Numbered from the stretch's first letter, positions 44,599 to 53,526 are shown. The stretch: DNA of 64,000 nt from Streptomyces aurantiacus (GCF_027107535.1 NZ_CP114283.1:3844001-3908000), one strand, 5' to 3'. Notes: generated from the sequence alone by a model not told the origin. Translations and numbers: made by a program.

Positions 44599-44918
44599 GA
44601 CCTCCACCTCCTGGAGGCTGGGTTCCCCGAATCGCTGTTTAGTACCGCGGCCCTGAACGCGGCGGGCTACCGCCGTCCGGGAGGCGCGGGAAGGGCCTCT
44701 CCGGCAGTCACTCTGCATGACCAACGAGTATCGGAAAGTCATGCTATGGGATGATTAGTTTGTTGATGTCCATTTCGGGGAATTTCAACCTAGTGCTTCG
44801 GACTGGAGGCACGTCCGTGGGAGCTGGTTCGCCAGACCTCGGCGTGTTCCGGCCGGTCCGTGTCTACGCCCTCCCATGGTGACTGTCCCGCCAGTTCTCT
44901 GAGGAGATGCGACGCACC
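44599..44918. other. Divergent regulatory interval before the sigma factor
   Basis: About 320 bases between the small hydrophobic protein gene and the sigma factor gene. It holds the promoters for both, including an AT-rich patch at 44735-44795 with a SigB-like promoter candidate. No gene is seen. Confidence 0.5.
44758..44783 (+). promoter_or_regulatory. Possible SigB-type promoter of the sigma factor gene
   Basis: GTTT (44758-44761), 16 bases, GGGAAT (44778-44783). This resembles the S. coelicolor SigB consensus as I recall it (GNNT, 14-16 bases, GGGTAY). The leader would be about 125 bases. Autoregulation is inference. Confidence 0.3.
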
Positions 44919-45785
44919 ATGCCAATCACCGTCAGGACGAAGCAGCATCCGCACGACGACGCCCCGGACACGGCTGCCGCCTTCGAGCGGCTCGCCGCCC
45001 TGCCGGAGGGGGGCGAACGGCAGGCCCTGCGAGACGAACTGGTGCGGGACTGGCTGCCCATGGCGAACCGCATCGCCATGCGGTACCGGGGGCGGGGTGA
45101 GTCGACCGAGGACCTCGCCCAGGTGGCGGCACTCGGCCTCGTCAAGGCGGTCGACCGCTACGACCCCGCGCGCGGCAACGCCTTCGAGAGCTATGCCATC
45201 CCGACCATCACCGGCGAGATCAAGCGCCACTTCCGCGACCACATGTGGGTGCTCCATGTGCCGCGCCGCGTCCAGGACCTGCGCAACCGGGTTCGCGCGG
45301 CCGCGAAGGAGTTGTCGCAGACCATCCCCGGCCGCCGGCCCACGGTCGCCGAGATCGCCGCGTACGCGCAGATGAGCGAGGACGACGTACGCGCCGGATT
45401 CGAGGCCCTCGACAGCTTCACCGCCCTCTCCCTGGACGCCGAACTGCCCGGCAGTGACGATGGCTACGCGCTCGGGGACGCCCTCGGTGAGTCCGACACC
45501 GGATTCGACCTGGTCGTCGACCGTGAGGCGGTGAAGCCCTGTATCGCGGCCCTTCCGGAACGTGAGCGGACCATCCTCTACCTGCGCTTCTTCAGGGGGA
45601 TGACCCAAAGTCACATCGCGGAGCGCCTCGGCATCTCGCAGATGCACGTCTCTCGGCTGCTCAGCGGCTGCTGCGCCAAGGTACGCGAGGAGGCGCTCGC
45701 CTACGCCGAGGCCGAGGCCGAGGCCGATCCCGGATCCGAGCGTGGGCCGGGGTCCGCGCACTCCCCGGGAGGCGCCCGCTCCTGA
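44919..45785 (+). CDS. RNA polymerase sigma factor, SigB/SigF/SigG subfamily
   Basis: A 288-residue sigma-70 family group 3 factor. Region 2 includes DWLPMANRIAMRYRGRGEST and DLAQVAALGLVKAVDRYDPA; the core-binding/-10 part continues AFESYAIPTITGEIKRHFRDH. Region 3 is RRPTVAEIAAYAQMSEDDV and region 4 is RTILYLRFFRGMTQSHIAERL with the helix-turn-helix GISQMHVSRLL. This is the stress/sporulation subfamily, usually controlled by anti-sigma and anti-anti-sigma proteins; none is adjacent. The start at 44919 is preferred because GAGGAG overlaps the upstream ATG at 44907 and so cannot serve it. Confidence 0.92.
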   Translation: MPITVRTKQHPHDDAPDTAAAFERLAALPEGGERQALRDELVRDWLPMANRIAMRYRGRGESTEDLAQVAALGLVKAVDRYDPARGNAFESYAIPTITGEIKRHFRDHMWVLHVPRRVQDLRNRVRAAAKELSQTIPGRRPTVAEIAAYAQMSEDDVRAGFEALDSFTALSLDAELPGSDDGYALGDALGESDTGFDLVVDREAVKPCIAALPERERTILYLRFFRGMTQSHIAERLGISQMHVSRLLSGCCAKVREEALAYAEAEAEADPGSERGPGSAHSPGGARS

Positions 45786-45837
45786 TGAGTCCGTGCGGCC
45801 GGCGCCCGCGAGGGGCCTTGGCTCCGGCAGACCCGGC

Positions 45838-45869
45838 CGCCCGTCGCGGGTCTCCCCGGGACGGGCGGC
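45838..45869 (+). terminator. Hairpin after the sigma factor gene
   Basis: CCGCCCGTC and GACGGGCGG form a perfect 9-bp stem with a 14-base loop, 53 bases after the stop codon. Confidence 0.5.
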
Positions 45870-46139
45870 TGGGTGGCGGGCTCACTGCCGAACCCTCCCG
45901 GGAGCGGTTTGCCAGCGGCCTGCCACTCTCCGGACTAACCAGCAGCGGCTGATCAAAACACGCTCACCGCGGCCCGTCCCTCGCAGTCGAACGCGAGGTC
46001 GAACGGGTCGAGTGGGGCCCTTTCCGGCCCGGCGCACCGCTCCCCGCCGTCCTCCTCGATCCACCGGCGCGTGTCGACCCGCGAGCCACCGCAGTGAGGT
46101 CGGGTAGCCGTGGGTGTCTGATCCGTCACGGATTGCGAA

Positions 46140-46163
46140 GGTTGTGTGTGGGGCGCAGGGTGG
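46140..46163 (+). promoter_or_regulatory. Possible SigB-type promoter of the CsbD gene
   Basis: GGTT (46140-46143), 14 bases, GGGTGG (46158-46163), an approximate match to GNNT-N14-16-GGGTAY. CsbD is a SigB-regulated protein in Bacillus, so control by the adjacent sigma factor would make sense. Confidence 0.28.
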
Positions 46164-46200
46164 AAACGCAGTCCAACCCTCATTCGAAGGACGGAACATC

Positions 46201-46374
46201 ATGGGTAAGTCAAAGGGCAAGGCCAAGCAGATGAAGGGCAAGATGAAGGAGAGCACCGGCAGGGCCACGGACAACATGTCCACGCAGAGCGAGGGCCGCG
46301 GCGAGCAGATGACGGGCAAGGCCGAGGAGCTCAGGGCCAAGGCCGCCGATCACACGAGGAAGTCCGGCCGGTAG
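46201..46374 (+). CDS. CsbD family stress protein
   Basis: A 57-residue Lys-rich, highly hydrophilic protein (KGKAKQMKGKMKESTGRATD, QMTGKAEELRAKAADHTRKS) of the CsbD type. These are small helical, largely disordered general-stress proteins; the first member is controlled by SigB in Bacillus subtilis. Its location just after a SigB-like sigma factor gene fits such control. GAAGGACGGAAC precedes the ATG. A long hairpin follows. Confidence 0.88.
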   Translation: MGKSKGKAKQMKGKMKESTGRATDNMSTQSEGRGEQMTGKAEELRAKAADHTRKSGR

Positions 46375-46385
46375 AGCGGCCCACT

Positions 46386-46453
46386 CACACGTGGCACGCC
46401 CCCGCGCGGTCGCACCGGGTCTCACCCGCGACCGCCGGGGGCGTTCCCGTGTG
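46386..46453 (+). terminator. Long hairpin after the CsbD gene
   Basis: CGCCCCCGCGCGGTCGC pairs almost fully with GCGACCGCCGGGGGCG around a 14-base loop. Outer CACACG and CGTGTG extend the stem with an internal loop. It begins 12 bases after the CsbD stop codon. Confidence 0.7.
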
Positions 46454-46605
46454 CCCGAACGGGCGGGGTGCCCGTGACGGAGGAGGTGTGGAGCAGTGAT
46501 CCAGGGGCACTCGATGGCTTGAAAGACGTGCCCGACCAGGCGATCTCCGGCCGAGGGCACTCACCTCCCGCACCCGAGAGGGCGCCCGGACGGAGGACCA
46601 CCCTC

Positions 46606-47292
46606 ATGGCCTTTCTCCTAGACGCAGCACGCCCTTCCGCCACCGTGGTGGCACCGCCGGGCGTGTACGCGCCGCAGGCCGACACCTTCCTCCTGGCCCG
46701 CGCTCTCCACCGCGAGGGGCCGGGTCCCGGAATGGACGTCCTCGACCTCGGGACCGGCACCGGAACGCTGGCGATCTGCGCGGCCCGCAAAGGTGCCCGC
46801 GTCACGGCGGTCGACATCGCCTGGAGGGCCGTGCTCACCGCACGCCTGAACGCCCTGCGGTCCCGGCAGCGCCTGACGGTGCACCGCGGTGACCTTCTCG
46901 AACCGGTCCGCGGCCGGTCCTTCGACATCGTGCTGAGCAATCCGCCGTACGTCCCCACCCCGCCCTCGGAGCCCTCGGGCGGCCGGGGTCCCGAGCGGGC
47001 CTGGAACGCCGGTGTCGACGGCCGAACGGTCCTGGACCGCATCTGTTCCGAGGCGCCCCGGGTCCTGCGGCCCGGTGGCGTCCTGCTCCTCGCCCAGTCG
47101 GGGCTGAGCGGCACACAGGAGACGCTGGAGCGTCTGGCGCGATCCGGACTGCGGGCCGCGGTCAGCGACCGGGCGTACATCCCGTTCGGGCCCGTACTCC
47201 GCTCGCGCCTGCCGTGGCTCAGGGAGTCGGGCCGTATCGCGGAGCGCGACGAGGACGAGGAACTGGTGATCATTCGGGCGGAGCGGGACTGA
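46606..47292 (+). CDS. HemK2/PrmC-like SAM-dependent methyltransferase
   Basis: A 228-residue class I methyltransferase. The SAM motif is VLDLGTGTGTLAICAARKGA and the catalytic motif is SNPPYVPTP (NPPY), which marks Gln/Asn-N-methyltransferases and some DNA or small-molecule N-methyltransferases. APPGVYAPQADTFLLARAL at the N-terminus is like eukaryotic MTQ2/HemK2, so protein-glutamine methylation is possible. The start at 46606 has CGGAGG upstream; an in-frame longer start at 46468 lacks similarity in its 46 extra residues. Confidence 0.82.
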   Translation: MAFLLDAARPSATVVAPPGVYAPQADTFLLARALHREGPGPGMDVLDLGTGTGTLAICAARKGARVTAVDIAWRAVLTARLNALRSRQRLTVHRGDLLEPVRGRSFDIVLSNPPYVPTPPSEPSGGRGPERAWNAGVDGRTVLDRICSEAPRVLRPGGVLLLAQSGLSGTQETLERLARSGLRAAVSDRAYIPFGPVLRSRLPWLRESGRIAERDEDEELVIIRAERD

Positions 47293-47438
47293 CGGCGCAC
47301 CGGGACGGCGGGGAAGCGGGAAGTGGGGCGGCGGTCAGCGCGGGCGGACGTCCGCCGCCGGACGATCTGCACGGCAGGCACGAGCCGACGGCGAGCGGGG
47401 CGCGCGCAGAGGCGAGCGGTTGCCACCGGGCCCACAGG

Positions 47439-48449
47439 TCAGCCGGCCGGCCGTTCGCGGACGACCTCCGGCGCCCGCTTGTCGTCGCGCAGCCCGAGGA
47501 ACCGCGGATGGCGCAACATCCCGTCCCGCGTCCACTCGGTGAAAGCGATCTGCGCGACCAGCACCGGACGGGCCCAGCACGCGCCCGCCTCAGCCACCCG
47601 GTCGCCGAACGGCGAGGCGGCGACGCGGAGTTCGTCGAGACGCCCGCGCAGCGCGAGGAGCGTACGGCGGTCGAAACCCGTGCCCACCCTGCCCGCGTAC
47701 CGCAGCCTGTCGTCCTCGAAGTGGCCGAGCAGCAGCGCACCCAACCCGACACGGCTCCCACCCGGTTCGGTGAACCCGCCGATCACGAACTCCTGCTCCA
47801 GGGAACACTTCAGCTTGAGCCAGTCGGACGAACGGCGTGGCTGGTAGAGGCTCTTGGCCCGCTTGGCGATCAGCCCTTCCCATCCCCGGGCACAGGCGTC
47901 GGCCAAAAGATCGGCGCCGCCGTCGTTGCGGTGCGTCGTCATGCGCAGGGGTGCCCGGTACGTCAGGGCGCGGCGGAGCAACGACTTGCGGGCGCGCAAC
48001 GGCAGCCGAGTGATGTCCGCGCCCTCGAGGCGGAGCAGATCGAAGAGGTAGTACGTCACGGCCACCCCGCTCGCCTCGACGTCCCGGCGCCGGGTCAGCC
48101 CCATGCGTTGCTGGAGGCGGGAGAAGTCGGTGCGGCCGTGTACGAACGCGACGATCTCCCCGTCCACGGTGAAGTCGGTGCACGGCTGGGCGGCGAGCGC
48201 CTCCACGATCTCCGGGTACGTCTCGTTGAGCCGGTTGCCGGAGCGTGAGAGCAGAACGAGCCGGCCGCCCTCGCGCACCGCCAGTACACGGACACCGTCG
48301 AGCTTCCGCTCGAAGATCCACTCACCGGGGAAGTCGTGCTGGTCGCTCAGGGTGGCGAGCATCGGCCGGGAGGCCAGCTCCACGCCGGGAACCGCGTCAC
48401 GGAGCAGCTTCCTGTGATGCCCGGGCAGCGCGCCCAGGAGATCGGTCAT
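47439..48449 (-). CDS. ATP-dependent DNA ligase (LigD ligase-domain type)
   Basis: A 336-residue ligase. The adenylation lysine is K49 in FERKLDGVRVL. Other nucleotidyltransferase motifs are SRSGNRLNETYP, FTVDGEIVAF, EGLIAKRAKSLYQP and SSDWLKLKC. The OB-fold with FVIGGFTEPGGSRVGLGALL follows. It lacks the polymerase and nuclease domains of full LigD, so it is a stand-alone ligase of the kind used with Ku in end joining in Streptomyces; no ku gene is adjacent. It is divergent from the class V aminotransferase. Confidence 0.9.
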   Translation of the reverse strand: MTDLLGALPGHHRKLLRDAVPGVELASRPMLATLSDQHDFPGEWIFERKLDGVRVLAVREGGRLVLLSRSGNRLNETYPEIVEALAAQPCTDFTVDGEIVAFVHGRTDFSRLQQRMGLTRRRDVEASGVAVTYYLFDLLRLEGADITRLPLRARKSLLRRALTYRAPLRMTTHRNDGGADLLADACARGWEGLIAKRAKSLYQPRRSSDWLKLKCSLEQEFVIGGFTEPGGSRVGLGALLLGHFEDDRLRYAGRVGTGFDRRTLLALRGRLDELRVAASPFGDRVAEAGACWARPVLVAQIAFTEWTRDGMLRHPRFLGLRDDKRAPEVVRERPAG

Positions 48450-48806
48450 CGCCGCTCACTCCTTCCCGGCGACCTGCCGCGGGGCTCCGGCGACCGCGCA
48501 CCGGACGGCCCCCAGCGGATCGCAGTGGCCCGTGTCCGGTTTCTCTGCTGCCGTACGTATCGTCCCGCACGTCCCTGGTGTCCCGCGAGCGCACGACCGC
48601 CTCATGATCATGCCGGGCGCGCAGGTGCGACGTCCGGGCGGTGCCGGAGTGTGCGGGCCCGGCCCGCCCCGGCCCGGACGCCCGGGCCGGGGCACGCACC
48701 GGTGCGCGGCAACCGCTCGCTGCGGGGGAGGACAGCAGAATGATGCGGGAAGAGCCCTGCCCGGCCCCGGCACGCGGGGGCGGACCGGCATCATGGGGGA
48801 GGATCC
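48450..48806. other. Divergent interval between ligase and class V aminotransferase
   Basis: 357 bases with no credible gene. It contains a very strong GC hairpin at 48666-48693 and presumably both promoters. Confidence 0.5.
48666..48693. repeat. Perfect 12-bp GC hairpin
   Basis: GCCCCGGCCCGG and CCGGGCCGGGGC around the loop ACGC. It lies between two divergent genes, so it is not in the usual place of a terminator; it could insulate the two promoters or affect a leader transcript of the plus-strand gene. Confidence 0.5.
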
Positions 48807-50264
48807 GTGGACAGGACAGAGACCACCGGACACATACCCGACGGCGACGCGTACGCGAGGGATCTGGCAAACCTGCGGAGCCGGGACTTCGCCTACCTCG
48901 ACGCCGACGGGCACACCTACCTCGACCACACGGGAGCGGGCCTTCCACCGGCCTCGCTCGTCCGGGGAAGCGCCGCACGGATCACCGGCGGGGTCTTCGG
49001 GAACCCGCACTCCGCGAGCCCGGCCTCCCGCGCCTCGGGGTCGCTGCTGGCCCAGGCGCGCCGGGCGGTGCTCCGCCATTTTCGCGCCGACCCGGACGAG
49101 TACGCCGTGATCTTCACCCCGAACGCGACAGGTGCCCTGCGCCTGGTCGGCGAGGCGTATCCCTTCACCCGCCGCAGCAGGCTGGTCATGTCGCTCGACA
49201 ACCACAACTCGGTCAACGGCCTGCGGGAGTACGCGCGTTCGGGCGGCGCGAGCACGGTGTACGTACCGGTGGCCGGTCCCGGGCTCCGTGTGGACGAACG
49301 ACGGCTGCGGTCCGCCCTGCCCGCCCGGGGAGGCGCCGGCGGACGCTCGACGCGCGGCGGCGAGCGGGGACGCGGGCTCCTCGCGTATCCGGCGCAGAGC
49401 AACTTCACCGGAGTCCAGCATCCCCTGACCTGGATCGCGGCGGCCCAGGCACGCGACTACCACGTCCTGCTGGACGCAGCCGCCTTCGTACCCGCCAACA
49501 CCCTCGATCTGAGCCGGTACCACCCCGACTTCACGGTCGTCAGCTGGTACAAGGTCTTCGGCCACCCCACCGGCGTCGGCAGTCTCATCGCCCGCCGGGA
49601 GGCGCTCGCCCGGCTGCGGCGTCCCTGGTTCTCCGGAGGCACGATCTACGCGGCCGGCGCGCAGGCCCAGTGGCACGTCCTCGCGGACGACGAAGCGGCC
49701 TTCGAGGACGGGACGGTCAACTTCCTCGCCATCCCCGACGTGACGGCCGGACTGGAGTGGATCGACGGGATCGGCATGGACCGCGTGCACGCCCACGTGA
49801 ACGCGCTGACCGCCCAACTCCTGTCAGGCCTGCGGGCGTTGCGGCACAGCGACGGCTCCCCGCTGGCCAGGGTGTACGGCCCGTGGGATCTCGTGGCCCG
49901 CGGCGGGACAGTCGCGCTGAACCTGCTGGGCGCCGACGGCCGTGTCATCGACGAGCGGGTCGTCACCCGCGACAGCGCCGCGCGGGGCATCTCGCTGCGC
50001 ACGGGCTGTTTCTGCAACCCGGGCGCCGGCGAGGCGGCCTTCGCCGTGTCACCGCGCCGACTGCGTTCGGCGGCCCGCCGCCGACTCCGGTCGATGGAGG
50101 AGTACCTGGAGCTGCTGCACCTGCCCTCGGCGGGCGCGGTCCGTGTCTCGCTCGGTCTGTCGTCGCAGCCCAGGGACATCGTCACGTTCCTCACCTTCGT
50201 GCGGGAGACCTACCGCGACCGGACGCCCGGAGTGTCCGGTCTGGAGACGAGAGGGGGTTGTTGA
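48807..50264 (+). CDS. Class V aminotransferase / Moco-sulfurase-like protein
   Basis: A 485-residue PLP enzyme of the class V (cysteine desulfurase) fold. The N-terminal block YLDHTGAGLPPASLVRG and GGVFGNPHSASPASRASGSL resemble molybdenum-cofactor sulfurases. The PLP lysine is K249 in SWYKVFGHPTGVG. The persulfide cysteine is expected in RTGCFCNPGAGEAAF (C401 or C403). The C-terminal RVSLGLSSQPRDIVTFLTFV completes the fold. A sulfur transfer role, perhaps Moco sulfuration, is likely; no molybdoenzyme is nearby. The start codon is GTG at 48807 with GAGGATCC upstream. Confidence 0.85.
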   Translation: MDRTETTGHIPDGDAYARDLANLRSRDFAYLDADGHTYLDHTGAGLPPASLVRGSAARITGGVFGNPHSASPASRASGSLLAQARRAVLRHFRADPDEYAVIFTPNATGALRLVGEAYPFTRRSRLVMSLDNHNSVNGLREYARSGGASTVYVPVAGPGLRVDERRLRSALPARGGAGGRSTRGGERGRGLLAYPAQSNFTGVQHPLTWIAAAQARDYHVLLDAAAFVPANTLDLSRYHPDFTVVSWYKVFGHPTGVGSLIARREALARLRRPWFSGGTIYAAGAQAQWHVLADDEAAFEDGTVNFLAIPDVTAGLEWIDGIGMDRVHAHVNALTAQLLSGLRALRHSDGSPLARVYGPWDLVARGGTVALNLLGADGRVIDERVVTRDSAARGISLRTGCFCNPGAGEAAFAVSPRRLRSAARRRLRSMEEYLELLHLPSAGAVRVSLGLSSQPRDIVTFLTFVRETYRDRTPGVSGLETRGGC

Positions 50265-50380
50265 CTGCTGGTGTGGAACTCTTGATTCCGTGGTTGCGCC
50301 CCCAACACCGCGACCCGTGAGCACATTTGCAGGCCAGGCGTACCCAAGGGGGCGACTTCAAAAGATCTCTGCTTCTTTCA

Positions 50381-50409
50381 TTGACGGTGGAAAAGAATCA
50401 CCTTAGGTT
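50381..50409 (+). promoter_or_regulatory. Promoter of the second ROK gene, near-leaderless, with a possible operator
   Basis: TTGACG (50381-50386), 17 bases, TAGGTT (50404-50409); the ATG follows 7 bases after the -10, so the mRNA should start at or next to the start codon. TTCTTT (50373-50378) and AAAGAA (50393-50398) frame the -35 as an imperfect dyad, possibly the ROK site. Confidence 0.55.
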
Positions 50410-50416
50410 CCGGGGC

Positions 50417-51601
50417 ATGCGTTCGACTCCTCGTACGGAGGCGTTCTTGGCCCACACGCCGGCCGCCGCCCAGATCTTCACCACCGTGCTGTCCCACGGT
50501 CCGCTCACCCGGTCGGACATGGCCGGGCGGGCCGGGCTGTCGGCGGCCGCCGTCACCAAAGCGGTCCGGCCGCTGATCGAAGCCGGATACCTGGTCGAGG
50601 AAGCGGGGGAGGAGTCGCGTCCCTCGCTGGGGCGGCCGGCCACCGTCGTGCGGGTGGACGGCGGACGGGCCCTGTTCATCGGGGTCAAGGTGACCGGCGA
50701 CGAGATCATCGCCGTACTGACGGACCTGTGCTGCCGGATCCGTGTCGCCCGGCACGTGCCCCTGCCGACCCGTGAGCCGAAGTCGGTGCTGGCCTCCGTG
50801 GCCGCCCTCGTGCAGGAACTCCTCGCGGAGGCCGACGGGTTCGGCGTGCGGGTCCAGGGAATCGGCGTCGCAGTCTCCGGTGACGTGGACCGGGCCGCGG
50901 GAGAAGTCCGCCTCTCGCCCTTCCTCGACTGGCGCGACCTGCCCCTCGCGGAGCTCGTGGAGATGACCACCGGACTGCCGGCCACCGTCGACAACGACGT
51001 CCGGGCCCTGACCGTCGCCGAGCAGTGGTTCGGCGCGGGCGTCGGCCTCTCCGACTTCGCCGTGGTCACGGTGGGAGCGGGCATCGGCTGCGGCCTGGTC
51101 GTGCACGGCAAGGTCGTTTCGGGGGCCCACGGCGTGGCCGGCGAGATCGGGCACGTGGTCATCGACCCCACGGGCCCGCCCTGTCACTGCGGAAGCCGCG
51201 GCTGCGCCGAGGCGATCGCCGCCGACCCCGCGATCGTCACCGCGGTTCGGGACGCGACGGGCCTCCCGGTGGCCGACGCGTCACAGGCCGTGGACCTGGC
51301 GCGCCGCGGCGACCCCGGCGCGCGGGCCGTCTACGCGCGGGCGGGGGACGCGATCGGCCGGGCCATCGCGACCGTGGCCAACCTCGTCGGACCCGAACGC
51401 GTGATCATCTCCGGCGAGGGCCTCGCCGCGTACGACCTGTTCGCCGAACAGATCCGCGACGCCTTCGCCGCCTCCGCCTTCGGCACGGCCGCCCGTTGCG
51501 ACCTGCTGACGCGTCCGCTGCCCTTCGACGAATGGGCCCGCGGCGCCGCGGCGACCGCGATCCAGTCCTTCATCGGCGGTCCCACGCGCGGCACGGGCTG
51601 A
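50417..51601 (+). CDS. ROK family transcriptional regulator (glycosidase cluster)
   Basis: A 394-residue ROK repressor. The winged helix-turn-helix is at about residues 20-75 (GPLTRSDMAGRAGLSAAAVT). The ROK domain shows VDNDVRALTVAEQWFGAG, VTVGAGIGCGLVVHG, and the zinc motif CHCGSRGCAEA that the other ROK protein of this window lacks. It precedes the GH27-GH95-GDSL-GH105 genes by 107 bases and probably regulates them in response to a released sugar. The start at 50417 is set by the promoter position; a longer frame from 50327 would cross the promoter. Confidence 0.9.
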   Translation: MRSTPRTEAFLAHTPAAAQIFTTVLSHGPLTRSDMAGRAGLSAAAVTKAVRPLIEAGYLVEEAGEESRPSLGRPATVVRVDGGRALFIGVKVTGDEIIAVLTDLCCRIRVARHVPLPTREPKSVLASVAALVQELLAEADGFGVRVQGIGVAVSGDVDRAAGEVRLSPFLDWRDLPLAELVEMTTGLPATVDNDVRALTVAEQWFGAGVGLSDFAVVTVGAGIGCGLVVHGKVVSGAHGVAGEIGHVVIDPTGPPCHCGSRGCAEAIAADPAIVTAVRDATGLPVADASQAVDLARRGDPGARAVYARAGDAIGRAIATVANLVGPERVIISGEGLAAYDLFAEQIRDAFAASAFGTAARCDLLTRPLPFDEWARGAAATAIQSFIGGPTRGTG

Positions 51602-51708
51602 ACCTCCGTGCCACAACCTGACGACACCTCAGAATCCGTACCCCGCACAGCGGTTACCGAGCCGCCACCCGCCACCGCACACCCGAACCCTTCACAGGAG
51701 GTCCGACC

Positions 51709-53526
51709 ATGCGGTCATCCTCGTACGCGCCCGGCACCCCCGCACGCCGTTCCCTGAGAACCGTGCTCGTCCTGGCCCTGACCGCCGCGACGGCCGCGGT
51801 CCTCCCGGCCGCCCGGGCGGCCACGCCCACCCCCACCGCGGGCACCGAGGCCGTCGCGGCCAAGCCGTACATGGGCTGGTCGAGCTGGAGCATGCAGTCC
51901 TCGAAGTACCCCGGCCTCAATCCCGACGGCGACTACAGCTACCTCACCGAGAAGAACGTCCTCAAGCAGGCGAACGCCCTGGCGGCCAAGCTCAAGCCGT
52001 ACGGATACGAGTACGTCAACCTCGATGCCGGATGGTGGCGCGACCAGGACTGGAAGCCCGGCTTCGACCAGTACGCCCGCCAGAAGGCGGACCCGGAGCG
52101 CTTCCCGCGCGGCATGAAGGCGGTCGCCGACCATGTGCACGGCAAGGGCCTCAAGGCGGGCATCTACCTGCCCGTCGGCCTGGAGAAGGAGGCCTACGGC
52201 GAGGGCGAGGTCCCGGTCTGGAACGCCGGTGACTGTACGACCGCCGACATCGTGTACGGCGACCTGCGCACCACGAACGGCTGGGACAGTGCCTACAAGC
52301 TCGACTTCTCCCGCCCCTGCGCGCAGAAGTACGTCGACTCGCAGGCCCGGCTCTTCGCCGACTGGGGCTACGACTTCCTGAAGCTCGACGGTGTCGGGCC
52401 CGGTTCCGGCAAGAGCGGCGACCAGTACGACAACGTTGCCGACGTCGCCGCCTGGCACAAGGCCATCGCCGCCACCGGCCGCCCGATCCACCTGGAGGTC
52501 TCCTGGTCGCTCGACATCGGCCGGGTCGCCGACTGGAAGAAGTACTCCAACGGCTGGCGCATCGACACGGACGTCGAGTGCTACTGCAACACCCTCGTCA
52601 GCTGGGAGAACTCGGTCGACGACCGCTGGGACGACGCCCCCGGCTGGACCCGTCACGCGGGCCCCGGCGGCTGGAACGACCTGGACTCCCTCGACGTCGG
52701 CAACGGCGCGATGGACGGCCTCACCAAGGCGGAACGCCAGAGCTACGCGACCCTGTGGGCCATCGCCAAGTCCCCGCTCTACACCGGAGACGACCTGACC
52801 AGGCTCGACTCCTACGGCCTGTCGCTGCTGACCAACCGTGAGGTCATCGCCCTCAACCAGGGCGGCACACCCCCGGCCCGCCCCGTCACCTCGTCCGACC
52901 CTCAGCAGGTGTGGGCCGCCAGGAACACCGACGGCAGCTACACCGTGGCCCTGTTCAACCTCGCCGACTCGCCCGCCGCCGTCACCGCCGACTGGGCGGC
53001 ACTCGGCTTCACCGGCAAGGCCGGCGTACGGGACCTGTGGAACCGCGAGAACCTCGGCACGTACAGCAACAAGGTGACGCAGGCCCTGCCCGCCCACGGC
53101 TCTCGTCTGTTCACCGTGACCCCGCGAGGCGGCAAGCTCACCGCGACCGGCTACGAGGCCGAGTCCGACGCCAACACCCTCAGCGGCAACGCCTCCGTGG
53201 CCGACTGCTCCGCCTGTTCCGGCGAGCACAAGGTGGGGAACCTGTACGTCGGCGGCAAGCTCCGCTTCAACGACGTCGTCGTCGCCAAGGCCGGTACGTA
53301 CCAGGTGAAGGTCGCCTACGTCAGTGGTGACCCCCGCCCGGTCGACATCTCCGCGAACGGCAACGGCGCGACCCGCCACAAGTTCCCCTCCACCGGGGAC
53401 TGGGGGACCACCGAAGCCGTCAGCGTGCCCGTCTCCCTCAAGGCCGGCGTCAACACCATCACCTTCGACAGCGGTTCCGGCTACGCCCCGGACATCGACC
53501 GCATCGACGTGCCGAAGTCGTCCTGA
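51709..53526 (+). CDS. Alpha-galactosidase (GH27) with C-terminal CBM35-like domain
   Basis: A 605-residue secreted glycosidase. The signal peptide covers about residues 1-37 (ending AARAAT). The GH27 barrel starts KPYMGWSSWSMQSS; the nucleophile is D227 in FLKLDGVG and the acid/base is D288 in RIDTDVECYC. A beta-sandwich follows, then a carbohydrate-binding domain of the CBM35/6 type (YEAESDANTLSGNASVADC to DIDRIDVPKS). GH27 in Streptomyces includes alpha-galactosidase and beta-L-arabinopyranosidase, so the sugar is not certain. It heads a four-enzyme set with 28 bases to GH95. AGGAGG precedes the ATG. Confidence 0.92.
   Translation: MRSSSYAPGTPARRSLRTVLVLALTAATAAVLPAARAATPTPTAGTEAVAAKPYMGWSSWSMQSSKYPGLNPDGDYSYLTEKNVLKQANALAAKLKPYGYEYVNLDAGWWRDQDWKPGFDQYARQKADPERFPRGMKAVADHVHGKGLKAGIYLPVGLEKEAYGEGEVPVWNAGDCTTADIVYGDLRTTNGWDSAYKLDFSRPCAQKYVDSQARLFADWGYDFLKLDGVGPGSGKSGDQYDNVADVAAWHKAIAATGRPIHLEVSWSLDIGRVADWKKYSNGWRIDTDVECYCNTLVSWENSVDDRWDDAPGWTRHAGPGGWNDLDSLDVGNGAMDGLTKAERQSYATLWAIAKSPLYTGDDLTRLDSYGLSLLTNREVIALNQGGTPPARPVTSSDPQQVWAARNTDGSYTVALFNLADSPAAVTADWAALGFTGKAGVRDLWNRENLGTYSNKVTQALPAHGSRLFTVTPRGGKLTATGYEAESDANTLSGNASVADCSACSGEHKVGNLYVGGKLRFNDVVVAKAGTYQVKVAYVSGDPRPVDISANGNGATRHKFPSTGDWGTTEAVSVPVSLKAGVNTITFDSGSGYAPDIDRIDVPKSS

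Larger units (their letters stand above)
45786..46200. other. Interval between sigma factor and CsbD gene
   Basis: 415 bases. It holds the sigma gene terminator (45838-45869) and the csbD promoter region. On the minus strand, 46090-45953 reads with very high third-position GC (DTRRWIEEDGGERCAG, DPFDLAFDCEGRAAVSVF, stop) but lacks a start codon in frame; it may be the remains of a small gene. Confidence 0.45.
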
